64,000 bases of DNA, taken from Candidatus Amulumruptor caecigallinarius (lineage in GTDB: Bacteria > Bacteroidota > Bacteroidia > Bacteroidales > Muribaculaceae). The stretch lies in NCBI GenBank assembly GCA_023665575.1, contig JAMPDQ010000002.1, positions 1 through 64,000 on the forward strand, read 5' to 3'. Of the stretch, positions 18,296 through 27,433 are shown one piece after another (positions within the stretch are counted from its first letter, which is position 1; the number at the start of each line of letters is the position of its first letter). Both the position numbers and the translations under genes were made by a program. The notes beneath the pieces were generated by a model. That model had not been told where the DNA came from. It did no database searches and worked only from the letters and a program-made list of their open reading frames with translations.

Positions 18296-19225
18296 ATGGA
18301 TGCAATAGATGAGAGATATATGCATCGCGCGCTGGAGTTGGCGCGCGGAGGCGCAGGAATGGTTTCACCCAATCCGATGGTAGGGGCCGTGATTGTGGAG
18401 CCCGGAGGAAGGGTGATTGGCGAGGGCTTCCACCGGCGTTTCGGAGGACCTCATGCAGAAGTGAACGCCGTGAATTCAGTAAAAAAGGAGGATGAACATC
18501 TCCTGCCGGAATCGACAATATATGTCACACTTGAGCCCTGCTCACATTTTGGCAAGACACCGCCGTGCGCATTGTTGCTACGCGAAAAAAATTTTCGCAG
18601 GGTAATAGTGGGATGCGGCGATCCCAACCCCAAGGTGGCGGGACGTGGCATCAACATGCTGCGAGAAGCCGGAATTGAAGTTGTAGAGAATGTGATGGAG
18701 AAGGAATGCCGTATGCTTAACATCCGATTCTTCACAGCGCATATACTCAAGCGACCCTGGATAATGTTGAAATGGGCACAAAGTGCCGACGGTTTCATTG
18801 CCCGGGCCGACGGCACGCCGGTATCCGTTTCCACGGCTGCCACCCGTGTGCTGATGCATCGTGAAAGAAGTCTTGCAGATGCCATATTGGTCGGCACCGA
18901 CACAATAATTAAAGACGATCCATCGCTCGACAACCGACTATGGGGTGGCGCCAGCCCGCGCCCGGTGATATTCTCATCAAGGCGACTTGATGATAAACGA
19001 TTTAAAATATTTCGGCGCAATCCTGTAATACTTGATTCCCGACTTGAGCTAAAGGAAAATATGGAGAAATTATATTCCGATTATGGAATAACCTCACTGA
19101 TGGTGGAGGGGGGAAGCCGGATGCTCGATTCATTTCTAAAAAGGGGCCTATTCGACCGCATCCGCGTTGAGACATCCGCACTTCAACTGAAAGAGGGCAT
19201 ACCCGCACCACATTTGATAAAATAA
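18296..19225 (+). CDS. ribD: Bifunctional riboflavin biosynthesis deaminase/reductase RibD
   Basis: Converts the GTP-cyclohydrolase II product by deamination and then NADPH reduction in riboflavin synthesis. 309 aa. The N-terminal deaminase (1-145) has the zinc site HAE (H53, E55) and PCSHFGKTPPC (C82, C91). The reductase half begins at about RPWIMLKWAQSADGFIA and includes ILVGTDTIIKDDPSL and the VEGGSRML nucleotide-binding loop. It starts 6 nt after the DUF4421-like gene. No other rib gene is in the window. It is slightly shorter than many RibD proteins, with a compact C-terminus. Confidence 0.95.
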   Translation: MDAIDERYMHRALELARGGAGMVSPNPMVGAVIVEPGGRVIGEGFHRRFGGPHAEVNAVNSVKKEDEHLLPESTIYVTLEPCSHFGKTPPCALLLREKNFRRVIVGCGDPNPKVAGRGINMLREAGIEVVENVMEKECRMLNIRFFTAHILKRPWIMLKWAQSADGFIARADGTPVSVSTAATRVLMHRERSLADAILVGTDTIIKDDPSLDNRLWGGASPRPVIFSSRRLDDKRFKIFRRNPVILDSRLELKENMEKLYSDYGITSLMVEGGSRMLDSFLKRGLFDRIRVETSALQLKEGIPAPHLIK

Positions 19226-19268
19226 AGGGGAAATAATAAAACAAGGGAGAAACATTTCATGCACCTGA

Positions 19269-19290
19269 TTTTTATTAAACGGGGCCTTTA
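19269..19290 (-). repeat. GAGTCTG repeat end (variant)
   Basis: In reverse it reads TAAAGGCCCCGTTTAATAAA. It lies 43 nt after the ribD stop codon. Confidence 0.45.
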
Positions 19291-19358
19291 CGGCGTCTTA
19301 AAAAATCTTAATTGAGAAATTTCATGTGATTTATGTGGTAAATTTTCCCAATAAATGC

Positions 19359-19366
19359 TAAATTTG
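19359..19366 (+). promoter_or_regulatory. -7 box for the envelope cluster (TAAATTTG)
   Basis: TAAATTTG followed by CAAG, 84 nt upstream of the lipoprotein gene at 19451. No TTTG at the proper -33 spacing. It probably drives the DUF6242-DUF6089-uppS-bamA unit. Confidence 0.5.
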
Positions 19367-19450
19367 CAAGTTGAAACGCCTTATTCGCACATATTGCAAA
19401 AACGCGGAGAGAGGAAAAAGCTAACCAATAACAACTGATGCCAAAGGCAG

Positions 19451-20956
19451 ATGTTTGTAAATGAACGTTTTAAAGTGAAGATTAGAAAATTTCCACCAAT
19501 TGCATATGTAGCCATTGCAATGACATTTGGCATTGGCATGACATCATGTAATGAAGATTCGGAATCTGTGGAATACACCAACCCGGTGTCGCTCGCAGTG
19601 TCGGAATTCAAATTGAAATATGATTCCAAAAATCCCGGGGTAGACTCCGTATTCTTTTCAATCGATGAGAAGCACGGAGTGATATACAACGCAGACTCTC
19701 TTCGTACAGGCACAAAAATCAACAAGCTCGTGCCTGTGATATCATATGGGGCGGGAATCGACAAAGCAGTCATCAGCATGACCGGCGGCAGCACGCGCAC
19801 CGGCGATGTGAATTATCTCACCAATCCGAGCGACTCCATTGACTTCACGGGAAATGTGACGCTTACGCTTGGCACGGGCACTCAGGAAATGACTTATCGA
19901 ATCAAGGTGAATGTGCACAAGCAAGTGCCCGATTCGCTCAAATGGGATTTGGACACATATAGCCTCCCTTCACGCCTTCCCTCACCCAAGGCACAGAAAA
20001 CTGTGGAACTCGGGGGGAAAGCCATGGCATTGATTCTTGAGTCTGACAACAGCTACACTGTGGCCACTTCATCGAATCTTATTGACAATGAATGGACACG
20101 CACAGCAGTGTCGTTCTCTTTCACACCCGACATAAAGACCATTTGCGCCTCTGAGAATGCCTTATGGATGCTCGACATCAATGGCAATCTCCTCACATCT
20201 GACGACATGCGCACATGGAGGGTAACAGGGAAGAAATGGGATGCACTGATTGGAGGCTACAATTCCACTGCAATCGGACTAACATCCGGAAGCAACGGCA
20301 AGCTTCAGTTTGCGCAATATCCGACCGGAAGCCTGGCTGTCGGCGATATACCCGAAGACTTTCCTGTGACCGGATTCTCCAATTTTGTGACACTTAAGAA
20401 CAAGTGGACATCCACCCCCGTGGCATTCTTCGCCGGAGGCGTCACAGTCACCGGCTCAATGAGTCAAGCCACATGGGCATTCGACGGTAGCGAATGGGTG
20501 AAACTCAGCGAAGGGGGTATTCCACAGGTAAGCGGAGCAACCATAATTCAATATTACAACTACAGACGTTCGGCATCAGGGGAATCCATGTCGGAATATC
20601 CGGTATGGCTGCTGATTGGGGGAGAAAAAGCCGACGGCACATTCAACCGCGATGTGTATCTGACATATGACAACGGAGTGAACTGGACTCGCGGCACACG
20701 CGCAATGCAACTTCCGGCCACAATACCGGCAATGGCAAACTGCGACAACATAGTGATGGGCACACAGCAGCAAGGCAATATTTCCGATTCGTGGAAATCA
20801 GGCATGCTCAGAATTCCCTACGAAGTTGAAGGGGATGTGATCACCTGGGAATGCCCTTATATCTATCTGATTGGGGGATATGACGCCAACGGCACACTAT
20901 ACAACACTATCTATAGAGGCGTGCTAACCAGGCTCACATTCACTCCTATAATATGA
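19451..20956 (+). CDS. DUF6242-like lipoprotein
   Basis: Predicted lipoprotein of 501 aa, N-terminally anchored: hydrophobic stretch 16-32 then IGMTSC with the lipobox cysteine at about 33. The N-terminal region (35-155) looks like an Ig-like or DUF4959-type beta domain. The rest carries propeller-like repeats (ENALWMLDINGNLLTSDDMRTW, VYLTYDNGVNWTRGT, YIYLIGGYDANGTLYNTIYRG). This protein commonly precedes the DUF6089 barrel and uppS-bamA in Bacteroidales; its function is unknown, and involvement in outer-membrane assembly is inferred only from position. One nucleotide separates its stop from the next ATG. The exact Met is uncertain (also Met at 19463). Confidence 0.8.
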   Translation: MFVNERFKVKIRKFPPIAYVAIAMTFGIGMTSCNEDSESVEYTNPVSLAVSEFKLKYDSKNPGVDSVFFSIDEKHGVIYNADSLRTGTKINKLVPVISYGAGIDKAVISMTGGSTRTGDVNYLTNPSDSIDFTGNVTLTLGTGTQEMTYRIKVNVHKQVPDSLKWDLDTYSLPSRLPSPKAQKTVELGGKAMALILESDNSYTVATSSNLIDNEWTRTAVSFSFTPDIKTICASENALWMLDINGNLLTSDDMRTWRVTGKKWDALIGGYNSTAIGLTSGSNGKLQFAQYPTGSLAVGDIPEDFPVTGFSNFVTLKNKWTSTPVAFFAGGVTVTGSMSQATWAFDGSEWVKLSEGGIPQVSGATIIQYYNYRRSASGESMSEYPVWLLIGGEKADGTFNRDVYLTYDNGVNWTRGTRAMQLPATIPAMANCDNIVMGTQQQGNISDSWKSGMLRIPYEVEGDVITWECPYIYLIGGYDANGTLYNTIYRGVLTRLTFTPII

Positions 20957-20957
20957 A

Positions 20958-21701
20958 ATGCCGGGCAATCGGCCGACATCAGAGATAACTGCAAATTTAA
21001 CACAAACTGAATTGACAAAAACACAAAAGATAATATTACAGGTCGCGGCATTCATGTTTATGCTCGCTCCCACAGTCAAAGCGCAGGAAGACTATCGCTT
21101 TGACATCGGACTCGGGTTTGGCTTCACCGGCTACTTGGGCGATGCCAACAGCGCCAACCTGTTTGCTCATCCCGGCTGGAACGGCGAGCTTCTTTTCCGA
21201 TACATAATGAATCCCAGGCTCAACCTGAAGACCGGCTTCTACATGGGGGCGCTAAGCGGCGACTCGGCCGACATGGACAATGTTTTTCCCGACGCAAAGA
21301 CCTACTCCTTTTCAACCACATTTTATGAACTTGGAGAGATGGTTGAGTTTCATTTTTTCAACTACGGCATGGGAGAAAGCTATCGCAAACTTAAGCGATG
21401 GACACCCTATATCACAGCCGGGCTGGGGATGACAGCCTGGAGCGTAGACGGCAAGACAAATGCGGCCTTCACCATTCCGCTGGGGGTGGGATTCAAATTC
21501 AAGCCGGCGCTGCGATGGAATCTCGGACTTGAGTTTCTCATGAAAAAGACTTTTTCTGACAAACTTGACGGTGAGGTTCTTGCCGATCCGCTTGGGATCA
21601 AGAGCTCATTTATGAAAAATACCGACTGGTATTCTACAGTCACACTGACAATAAGCTATGAATTCAGCAAGCGATGCGCAGTGTGCCATTATAAAGAATA
21701 A
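20958..21701 (+). CDS. DUF6089-like outer-membrane beta-barrel protein
   Basis: 247 aa. An N-terminal hydrophobic segment (about 25-40, ending PTVKAQ) is a signal peptide; the long leader before it suggests that a start inside (Met at LQVAAFMFML) is conceivable, but no shorter start gives a complete signal. The mature part alternates beta strands typical of an 8-stranded barrel (YRFDIGLGFGFTGYLGDAN, NPRLNLKTGFYMGAL, WTPYITAGLGMTAWSVDG, NLGLEFLMKKTFSDKLDG, STVTLTISYEF). It lies between the lipoprotein and uppS, a conserved Bacteroidales arrangement; function unknown. Confidence 0.82.
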   Translation: MPGNRPTSEITANLTQTELTKTQKIILQVAAFMFMLAPTVKAQEDYRFDIGLGFGFTGYLGDANSANLFAHPGWNGELLFRYIMNPRLNLKTGFYMGALSGDSADMDNVFPDAKTYSFSTTFYELGEMVEFHFFNYGMGESYRKLKRWTPYITAGLGMTAWSVDGKTNAAFTIPLGVGFKFKPALRWNLGLEFLMKKTFSDKLDGEVLADPLGIKSSFMKNTDWYSTVTLTISYEFSKRCAVCHYKE

Positions 21702-21702
21702 A

Positions 21703-22473
21703 ATGGAAAACGCTTTACACCCCGAACCGAATCAGCTTGACGCTGCGCGTATTCCGCGACATGTGGCCATCATCATGGACGGCAACGGCCGCTGGGCACG
21801 CAACCGTATGCAGGTGCGCACAGCCGGACACAGTGAAGGCGTGAACAGCGTGCACAACATAACCAAAACCGCCTCCGACCTCGGAGTGAAATATCTGACG
21901 CTATATGCATTCAGCACAGAGAACTGGAATCGGCCGAAAGAGGAGGTGGACACGTTGATGTATCTTATAGGCCGGGCAATCCGCAAAGAGGCCTCCGACC
22001 TTAAAGCCAACAACGTGCATATCAATCTGCTCGGCGAGATAGAGCGACTTCCGGAGAGTGTGAGAGAAGACCTGGCGGAGGGATGCAGGATGACATCCGA
22101 CTGCGACGGACTCAACCTTAATTTGTGTTTAAGCTATTCCTCGCGATGGGAAATCACCGAAGCCGTGCGCAAGATAGTGGCTGAGGCGCTTTCCACACCC
22201 GGGTTTGATCCGGAAGTTATCAACGAGCACACTATCTCCTCACATCTTTCCACAGCCGGCATGCCTGATCCCGACTTGCTGATTCGCACCGGCGGAGAAA
22301 GCCGGATAAGCAATTTCCTGCTGTGGCAGATAGCCTACAGCGAACTATATTTCACCCCAACACTTTGGCCGGATTTCACACCGGCGGATTTCATAGACGC
22401 CATTATAGACTTTCAGAACCGCGAACGCCGCTTCGGAAAGACAGGCGAGCAAGTGAGACATTCCACGTTATGA
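21703..22473 (+). CDS. uppS: Isoprenyl transferase (undecaprenyl diphosphate synthase type)
   Basis: Cytosolic cis-prenyltransferase that builds the C55 lipid carrier for peptidoglycan and O-antigen. 256 aa. Motifs: HVAIIMDGNGRWARNR (D26 and the P-loop-like region), LYAFSTENWNRP, LNLCLSYSSRWEI and PDLLIRTGGESRISNFLLWQIAYSELYFTP. I start at the ATG 21703, 1 nt after the previous stop; the longer ORF overlaps that gene by 44 nt. Its stop overlaps the bamA start as ATGA, so translation is probably coupled. Confidence 0.95.
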   Translation: MENALHPEPNQLDAARIPRHVAIIMDGNGRWARNRMQVRTAGHSEGVNSVHNITKTASDLGVKYLTLYAFSTENWNRPKEEVDTLMYLIGRAIRKEASDLKANNVHINLLGEIERLPESVREDLAEGCRMTSDCDGLNLNLCLSYSSRWEITEAVRKIVAEALSTPGFDPEVINEHTISSHLSTAGMPDPDLLIRTGGESRISNFLLWQIAYSELYFTPTLWPDFTPADFIDAIIDFQNRERRFGKTGEQVRHSTL

Positions 22474-25133
22474 AACATATCAAAAAACTGCTGACAGCCC
22501 TCGTGATGTTGCCGATGCTCAACGCTTCGGCTCTTGACATCAAACTTGACAACAATCCCAACCAACCCGTTGACACGATATACAACCCCGACATAGTATA
22601 TTCGCCAATTCCCAAGAATTATGAAATCGCAGGAATAAAGGTGAGCGGTGTTCCCAATACAGATGAATATCTTATAATCGGATATTCAGGATTGTCGATT
22701 GGCGACAGAATAGATGTGCCCGGGAGCGATATCACCGATGCGGTGAAACGCTTCTGGAAGCAGGGACTTTATTCCAAGGCCGAGATTAATGTGGAGAAGA
22801 TAGCCGGCGACAAAATTTGGCTTGAGATAGCACTCAAGCAGCAGCCGCGCATGTCGGAAATGAGATTTGAAGGAGCAAAGGGGGGAGAGAAAAAAGACCT
22901 TGTGGAGCGACTCGGGATGGTGTCGGGGCAACAGCTCACCCCCAACATTATAGCACAGGCCAAACACATCATAGAAGACTATTATTCAAAGAAAGGATTC
23001 AAGAACGCTGATGTGAGGATAGTGGAACAGCCTGACTTGTCGAAAGAGAACATGGTGATTCTCAATGTGATTGTGAATCGTAACAGCAAGGTGAAAGTGC
23101 ACAAGATCCACATCAACGGCAATGAGGTGCTCTCCGACAACAAAATCAAGCGCACAATGAAGAAGACCAACGAGAATGGCAACATCCTCAATATCTTCAA
23201 GCAGAAGAAATTTGTGGAGCGCGATTTTGAAGATGACCTTAACAGGATTATAGAGAAATATAATGAGCTGGGCTATCGCGATGCGAAAATCACACACGAC
23301 AGTGTGGCCAAATATAACGACAATTCCGTGGATGTGTTCATCAATGTGGATGAAGGGAAGAAATATTACATATCGGACATCACATGGGTGGGCAACACCA
23401 TCTACCCCACAGAGACATTGAATTCGCTGCTTGGGATATACCCCGGAGATGTATACAACCAGAAATATCTCAACAAGCGCACACAGGAAGATGATGACGC
23501 TGTAGCCAATTTATATCTTGACAACGGCTATCTGTTCTTCCAGCTTGTGCCGATTGAGGAGAGCATCAAGGGAGACAGCATTGCGCTTCAGATGCGGGTA
23601 ATAGAGGGGCCGCAGGCAAAAATCAACCGCGTGATAATCAATGGCAACGACCAGCTGTATGAGAAGGTGATCCGCAGGGAGCTGCGTGTGCGTCCGGGCG
23701 AGCTTTTCTCAAAGAGCGACCTTATGCGGTCGGCACGCGAGATTGCAGCCACCGGACACTTCAATCCTGAAAATCTCGACATTCGCCCCGAGCCTAATGA
23801 AAACGACGGCACAGTGGACATCGTGTTTAACCTCGAATCAAAGGCCAATGACAAGGTGCAGCTGAGCTTCGGGTGGGGACAGACGGGGCTAACCGGACAG
23901 CTTGGACTCTCCTTCAGCAATTTCTCAATGAAAAATCTCTTCAATCCGAAGAGCTATAAGGGAATTATTCCGCGTGGAGACGGCCAGACATTCTCAATTT
24001 CGGCGCAGACGAACGCCACATATTATCAGAGCTATTCATTATCGTTTTTTGATCCATGGATTGGAGGGAGCCGTCCCAACTCACTTGCCGTAAGTGTGGA
24101 CTTCGCCCGCTCCACCGGCATTAATTCGCAATTCTACAACGATGCCTGGAGCACTGCCTATCAAAGTGCAATCTGGAATCAATATTCCTACAACACCAAC
24201 TATTCCACATACGCATTGCAGAATGCTTACGACCCGAACAAAGTGTTGCAGCTTGCGGGCGTGACAGTAGGATTCGGCACACGGCTGAGCTGGCCAGACG
24301 ACTATTTCCAACTTCAGGCAAACATAGGCTATAGATGGTATTATCTGAAAAATTGGGATTATCTCTACTATATGCGCAACGGCACATCAAATTCAATCAC
24401 GCTGGGACTGAACCTTTCGCGCTCAAGCATCGACAATCCCATCTACACACGCCGCGGATCAACATTCTCAATTGATTTCACCGCCACCCCTCCCGCAAGC
24501 CTATTCGGGCGTAAAAACTGGAAAGAGCTTTCGGAGCAGGCAAGCTATTTCAACAAAGATGAAGACTCCCGCGAAGCTGCGCGTTCTCAACTCTACAAAT
24601 GGATTGAATATTGGAAACTCCGCTTCAAGAGCAAAACCTTCACACCTCTCACCGATCCTGACGGGAAATGGACACTTGTGCTCATGACACGCGCAGACTT
24701 CGGACTCCTCGGCTCATGGAACAAACATCTGAAGACACCCTTTGAGACATTCTATTTCGGAGGCGATGGTATGACCGGAAGCTACACATATGCCACAGAG
24801 ACCATCTCAATGCGAGGATATGAAAACGGACAGTTCACTCCGTCGGGCTATGAAGGATATGCCTACGGCAAATTCACCATGGAGCTGCATTTCCCCTTCC
24901 TGTTGCAACCATCCACAACAATTTATGCCATTGCATTTGCTGAGGCGGGCAACGCATGGACGGGCGTAAAGGATTTCTCACCATTTAATCTGAAGCGGAG
25001 TGCCGGTGTGGGTGCACGTGTATATTTGAGCATACTGGGATTCCTTGGCATCGACTGGGCTTATGGATTCGACAAGGTGTGGGGACAGCGGGGAGGCAGC
25101 CAGATTCACTTCGTGCTCGGCCAGGAATTCTGA
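22470..25133 (+). CDS. bamA: Outer-membrane protein assembly factor BamA
   Basis: Core Omp85 insertase for beta-barrel proteins. About 887 aa from the ATG 22470 (MKHIKKLLTALVMLPMLNAS signal peptide); the ORF extends further 5' only as overlap with uppS. Five POTRA domains precede the barrel (roughly 45-460; e.g. IAGIKVSGVPNTDEYLI, KVHKIHINGNEVLSDNKI, INRVIINGNDQLYEKVIRREL). The barrel follows with GWGQTGLTGQLGLSFSNFSM and the loop sequence ISMRGYENG, equivalent to the VRGF motif, ending GSQIHFVLGQEF. Four-base overlap with uppS; two ompH chaperone genes follow. Confidence 0.96.
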   Translation: MKHIKKLLTALVMLPMLNASALDIKLDNNPNQPVDTIYNPDIVYSPIPKNYEIAGIKVSGVPNTDEYLIIGYSGLSIGDRIDVPGSDITDAVKRFWKQGLYSKAEINVEKIAGDKIWLEIALKQQPRMSEMRFEGAKGGEKKDLVERLGMVSGQQLTPNIIAQAKHIIEDYYSKKGFKNADVRIVEQPDLSKENMVILNVIVNRNSKVKVHKIHINGNEVLSDNKIKRTMKKTNENGNILNIFKQKKFVERDFEDDLNRIIEKYNELGYRDAKITHDSVAKYNDNSVDVFINVDEGKKYYISDITWVGNTIYPTETLNSLLGIYPGDVYNQKYLNKRTQEDDDAVANLYLDNGYLFFQLVPIEESIKGDSIALQMRVIEGPQAKINRVIINGNDQLYEKVIRRELRVRPGELFSKSDLMRSAREIAATGHFNPENLDIRPEPNENDGTVDIVFNLESKANDKVQLSFGWGQTGLTGQLGLSFSNFSMKNLFNPKSYKGIIPRGDGQTFSISAQTNATYYQSYSLSFFDPWIGGSRPNSLAVSVDFARSTGINSQFYNDAWSTAYQSAIWNQYSYNTNYSTYALQNAYDPNKVLQLAGVTVGFGTRLSWPDDYFQLQANIGYRWYYLKNWDYLYYMRNGTSNSITLGLNLSRSSIDNPIYTRRGSTFSIDFTATPPASLFGRKNWKELSEQASYFNKDEDSREAARSQLYKWIEYWKLRFKSKTFTPLTDPDGKWTLVLMTRADFGLLGSWNKHLKTPFETFYFGGDGMTGSYTYATETISMRGYENGQFTPSGYEGYAYGKFTMELHFPFLLQPSTTIYAIAFAEAGNAWTGVKDFSPFNLKRSAGVGARVYLSILGFLGIDWAYGFDKVWGQRGGSQIHFVLGQEF

Positions 25134-25203
25134 CAGTGATTACTCCGGAGTTTAACGTTTATTAAACACTATGATATAAACTTTATTCACATCGGAGTGT
25201 CTA

Positions 25204-25220
25204 TTAAGAGTCTGTTCAAT
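25204..25220 (+). repeat. GAGTCTG repeat end upstream of ompH
   Basis: TTAAGAGTCTGTTCAAT, lacking the A-rich end, 20 nt before the ATG at 25241. Confidence 0.5.
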
Positions 25221-25240
25221 CGATATTTTAAAATAGAAGT

Positions 25241-25756
25241 ATGAAAAAATTAATTCTCACACTTATAATAGCTGCGGCCGGTGCTTTCGGTATGACCGCA
25301 CAAAAATTTGCATTAGTTGACATGGAATATATTCTCCGGAATGTTCCGGCCTACGAAATGGCCAACGAGCAGCTCAACCAGGTTAGTCTGCGCTGGGAAA
25401 AGGAGGTAAATGAGGTGTCGAAAGAGGCGGAGACCATGTTTAAGAACTATCAGGCCGACATGGTGTTTCTTACAGACGAGCAGAAGAAAAAACGTGAGGA
25501 GGAGATAGTGGCGAAAGAGAAAGAGGCTACAGACCTCCGATATAAATATTTCGGGCCGGAAGGCGAGCTCTACAAGAAGCGTCAGGCACTAATGAGGCCG
25601 ATACAGGAGGATGTATATAATGCTGTGAAAGCGGTGGCTGAAGAAAAAGGCTATCAGACAGTGTTTGACCGCTCATCATCGCAGAGCATAGTGTTTGCAT
25701 CCCCGAGAATTGATGTCAGCAATGATGTGCTGAACAAGTTGGGATATTCGAAATAG
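25241..25756 (+). CDS. OmpH/Skp-family periplasmic chaperone (first copy)
   Basis: Periplasmic holdase that keeps outer-membrane proteins soluble on the way to BamA. 171 aa: signal peptide 1-20 (MKKLILTLIIAAAGAFGMTA), then KFALVDMEYILRNVPAYEMA. A long charged coiled coil spans about 45-125 (QKKKREEEIVAKEKEATDLRY), as in Skp tentacles, with the C-terminal strand DRSSSQSIVFASPRIDVSNDV. It lies 107 nt after bamA and is followed by a paralogue beyond an 8-unit heptad repeat. A GAGTCTG repeat remnant is in its leader. Confidence 0.92.
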   Translation: MKKLILTLIIAAAGAFGMTAQKFALVDMEYILRNVPAYEMANEQLNQVSLRWEKEVNEVSKEAETMFKNYQADMVFLTDEQKKKREEEIVAKEKEATDLRYKYFGPEGELYKKRQALMRPIQEDVYNAVKAVAEEKGYQTVFDRSSSQSIVFASPRIDVSNDVLNKLGYSK

Positions 25757-25767
25757 AGACAGGTGTT

Positions 25768-25823
25768 GGGAATTGGGAATTGGGAATTGAGGATTGAGGA
25801 TTGGGAATCGGGGATTGGGGATT
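25768..25823. repeat. Heptanucleotide tandem array between the ompH paralogues
   Basis: Eight 7-bp units in strict register: GGGAATT three times, GAGGATT twice, GGGAATC, GGGGATT twice. It is purely intergenic. A three-unit cousin (GGAATTA GGGATTA GGAATGA) lies at 34659-34679 in front of mrp. Strand slippage could change the length. Confidence 0.9.
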
Positions 25824-25882
25824 TGATACACAAACTGATAAGAAATTAATTCGTTAATAAAATAATCAAACCTATACAAAAA

Positions 25883-26392
25883 ATGTTAAAGAAGATTTTA
25901 CTTGCAGTGGCAATCGCACTGCCAATGTTTGGCGCATCTGCGCAGACACTCAAAGTTGGGCTTGTTGACACGAATTCAGTGATTCAGGCACTCCCCGACA
26001 CACAGGAAGCACAGAAAAAAGTGGCTGAAGCATCAAAGAAATATGAAGATGAATATGCACGCCTCGGCGAAGAGATGAAGCGCATGATTGACGACTATCA
26101 AAACATGAGCAAGGATGAGCTTCCGGCAATCAAGGAGCGCAAAGCCCGCGAGGTGCAAGACTATCAGCAGAAAGTGGCAGCTTTCGAGCAGAATGCAGCC
26201 CAGGATCTTCAGAGAATGCAGCAGGAGCTTCTTGCGCCTGTTTTCCAGAAAATCAAGGGTGCTGTTGAATCAGTAGCAAAAGAGGGTGGGTTCAGCCTTG
26301 TGCAGGACAACAACCCGCAGCTGACTTTATACTATGGCGCACCGGTAGAAGATATTACACCCAAGGTGAAAGCGAAACTCGGCGTGAAATAA
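25883..26392 (+). CDS. OmpH/Skp-family periplasmic chaperone (second copy)
   Basis: 169 aa, the second OmpH-like chaperone. Signal peptide MLKKILLAVAIALPMFGASA, then LKVGLVDTNSVIQALPDTQE, a coiled coil (about 45-120, RKAREVQDYQQKVAAFEQNA) and the final VQDNNPQLTLYYGAPVEDIT. It shares overall layout with the first copy but little direct identity, so duplication is old or the two have separate roles. A strong terminator follows at 26437-26467. Confidence 0.92.
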   Translation: MLKKILLAVAIALPMFGASAQTLKVGLVDTNSVIQALPDTQEAQKKVAEASKKYEDEYARLGEEMKRMIDDYQNMSKDELPAIKERKAREVQDYQQKVAAFEQNAAQDLQRMQQELLAPVFQKIKGAVESVAKEGGFSLVQDNNPQLTLYYGAPVEDITPKVKAKLGVK

Positions 26393-26436
26393 CACCTCGA
26401 AGCCCGAAGCCCGGAAAAAATTCCGGCCGACGAGAC

Positions 26437-26467
26437 AAAAAAGCTGGAACAATGTTTCAGCTTTTTT
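26437..26467 (+). terminator. Terminator after the second ompH
   Basis: AAAAAAGCTGGAAC pairs with GTTTCAGCTTTTTT (one G-T pair) with a 3-nt loop and an 8-T tail. The murI promoter box starts only 4 nt later. Confidence 0.92.
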
Positions 26468-26470
26468 TTG

Positions 26471-26478
26471 TAAATTTG
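26471..26478 (+). promoter_or_regulatory. -7 box upstream of murI (TAAATTTG)
   Basis: TAAATTTG directly abuts the T-tail of the preceding terminator, 84 nt before murI. No properly spaced TTTG is visible. The leader contains both repeat types (26508 and 26534). Confidence 0.5.
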
Positions 26479-26507
26479 TATCGGCATCATCAATGTATGT
26501 CACGAAA

Positions 26508-26525
26508 TTGTCTAAACAAATTTAC
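26508..26525 (+). repeat. Repeat type 2 end, upstream of murI
   Basis: TTGTCTAAACAAATTTAC. The same 18-mer with one change (TTGTCTAAACAAATCTAC) occurs at 27434-27451, directly after murI, in the same orientation. The first ten bases recur inverted at 8585. Confidence 0.75.
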
Positions 26526-26530
26526 GAAAG

Positions 26531-26552
26531 TTAGGGTCTGATTCATAAAAAA
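26531..26552 (+). repeat. GAGTCTG repeat end in the murI leader
   Basis: TTAGGGTCTGATTCATAAAA plus AA, ending 9 nt before the murI ATG. Confidence 0.65.
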
Positions 26553-26561
26553 TTCTCAGAA

Positions 26562-27431
26562 ATGCAAGACAAAGAGACGGGCCGGATAGGCATATTTGAT
26601 TCGGGATATGGCGGTCTCACCATCCTGGAAGGGATAAGGAAAGTGATTCCGGAATATGACTATCTATATCTCGGCGATAATGCCCGCGCTCCATATGGGT
26701 CGCGCAGTTTCGACATAGTGTATGAATTCACACGGGATGCCTTAGAAGAACTTTTCAGACGCGGCTGCAGGCTGGTGATACTGGCATGCAACACAGCATC
26801 GGCAAAAGCTCTCCGCTCAATTCAACAGCATGTGCTTCCCCTCACCTACCCTGACAGACGTGTGCTGGGCGTGATACGCCCCACTGTGGAGATATTGGGG
26901 GAATACACACACACCGGCCACATCGGGCTTGTGGCCACCCCGGGCACGGTGAGGAGTCATTCCTACCGCATGGAGATTGAAAAGCTATACCCGGAGATGC
27001 GAATCACCGAGCAGGCTTGTCCGATGTGGGTGCCACTCGTAGAGAACAATGAAGCCACCAAACCGGGAGCCGATTATTTTGTTAAGAAATATATCAACGA
27101 GATAATGGCTGCTGATCCTCTGATAGACACCATAGTGCTTGGGTGCACTCATTATCCGATATTATTGCCGAAGATAAAAAAGTATGTTCCGGAAAATGTC
27201 AGGATAGTGGTGCAAGGCGAAATTGTGGCAGACAGTCTAAAAGACTATTTGCATCGACACCCCGAGCTGGAATGCCGATGCACAAAAGCAGGCCGCGACC
27301 GCAATCCGGAGAAAGGGGGCGTAAATTCCGGGAATGTGGAATACCTCACCACAGAAAATCCCGAGGATTTCAACAGGTTTGCCTCCCTCTTACTCAATGA
27401 CAATGTAAATTCATCACGAATCATACTATGA
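26562..27431 (+). CDS. murI: Glutamate racemase
   Basis: Cofactor-free racemase making D-glutamate for peptidoglycan. 289 aa. Catalytic cysteines C76 (LACNTASA) and C195 (LGCTHYP) are present, with GIFDSGYGGLT (D13) and YLGDNARAPYG. The C-terminal 40 residues are charged and poorly conserved. It stands between the ompH genes and a small TPR protein, the usual place in Bacteroidales. The gene is flanked by direct copies of an 18-bp repeat (26508 and 27434), with its promoter box between the ompH terminator and the first copy. Confidence 0.96.
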   Translation: MQDKETGRIGIFDSGYGGLTILEGIRKVIPEYDYLYLGDNARAPYGSRSFDIVYEFTRDALEELFRRGCRLVILACNTASAKALRSIQQHVLPLTYPDRRVLGVIRPTVEILGEYTHTGHIGLVATPGTVRSHSYRMEIEKLYPEMRITEQACPMWVPLVENNEATKPGADYFVKKYINEIMAADPLIDTIVLGCTHYPILLPKIKKYVPENVRIVVQGEIVADSLKDYLHRHPELECRCTKAGRDRNPEKGGVNSGNVEYLTTENPEDFNRFASLLLNDNVNSSRIIL

Positions 27432-27433
27432 AG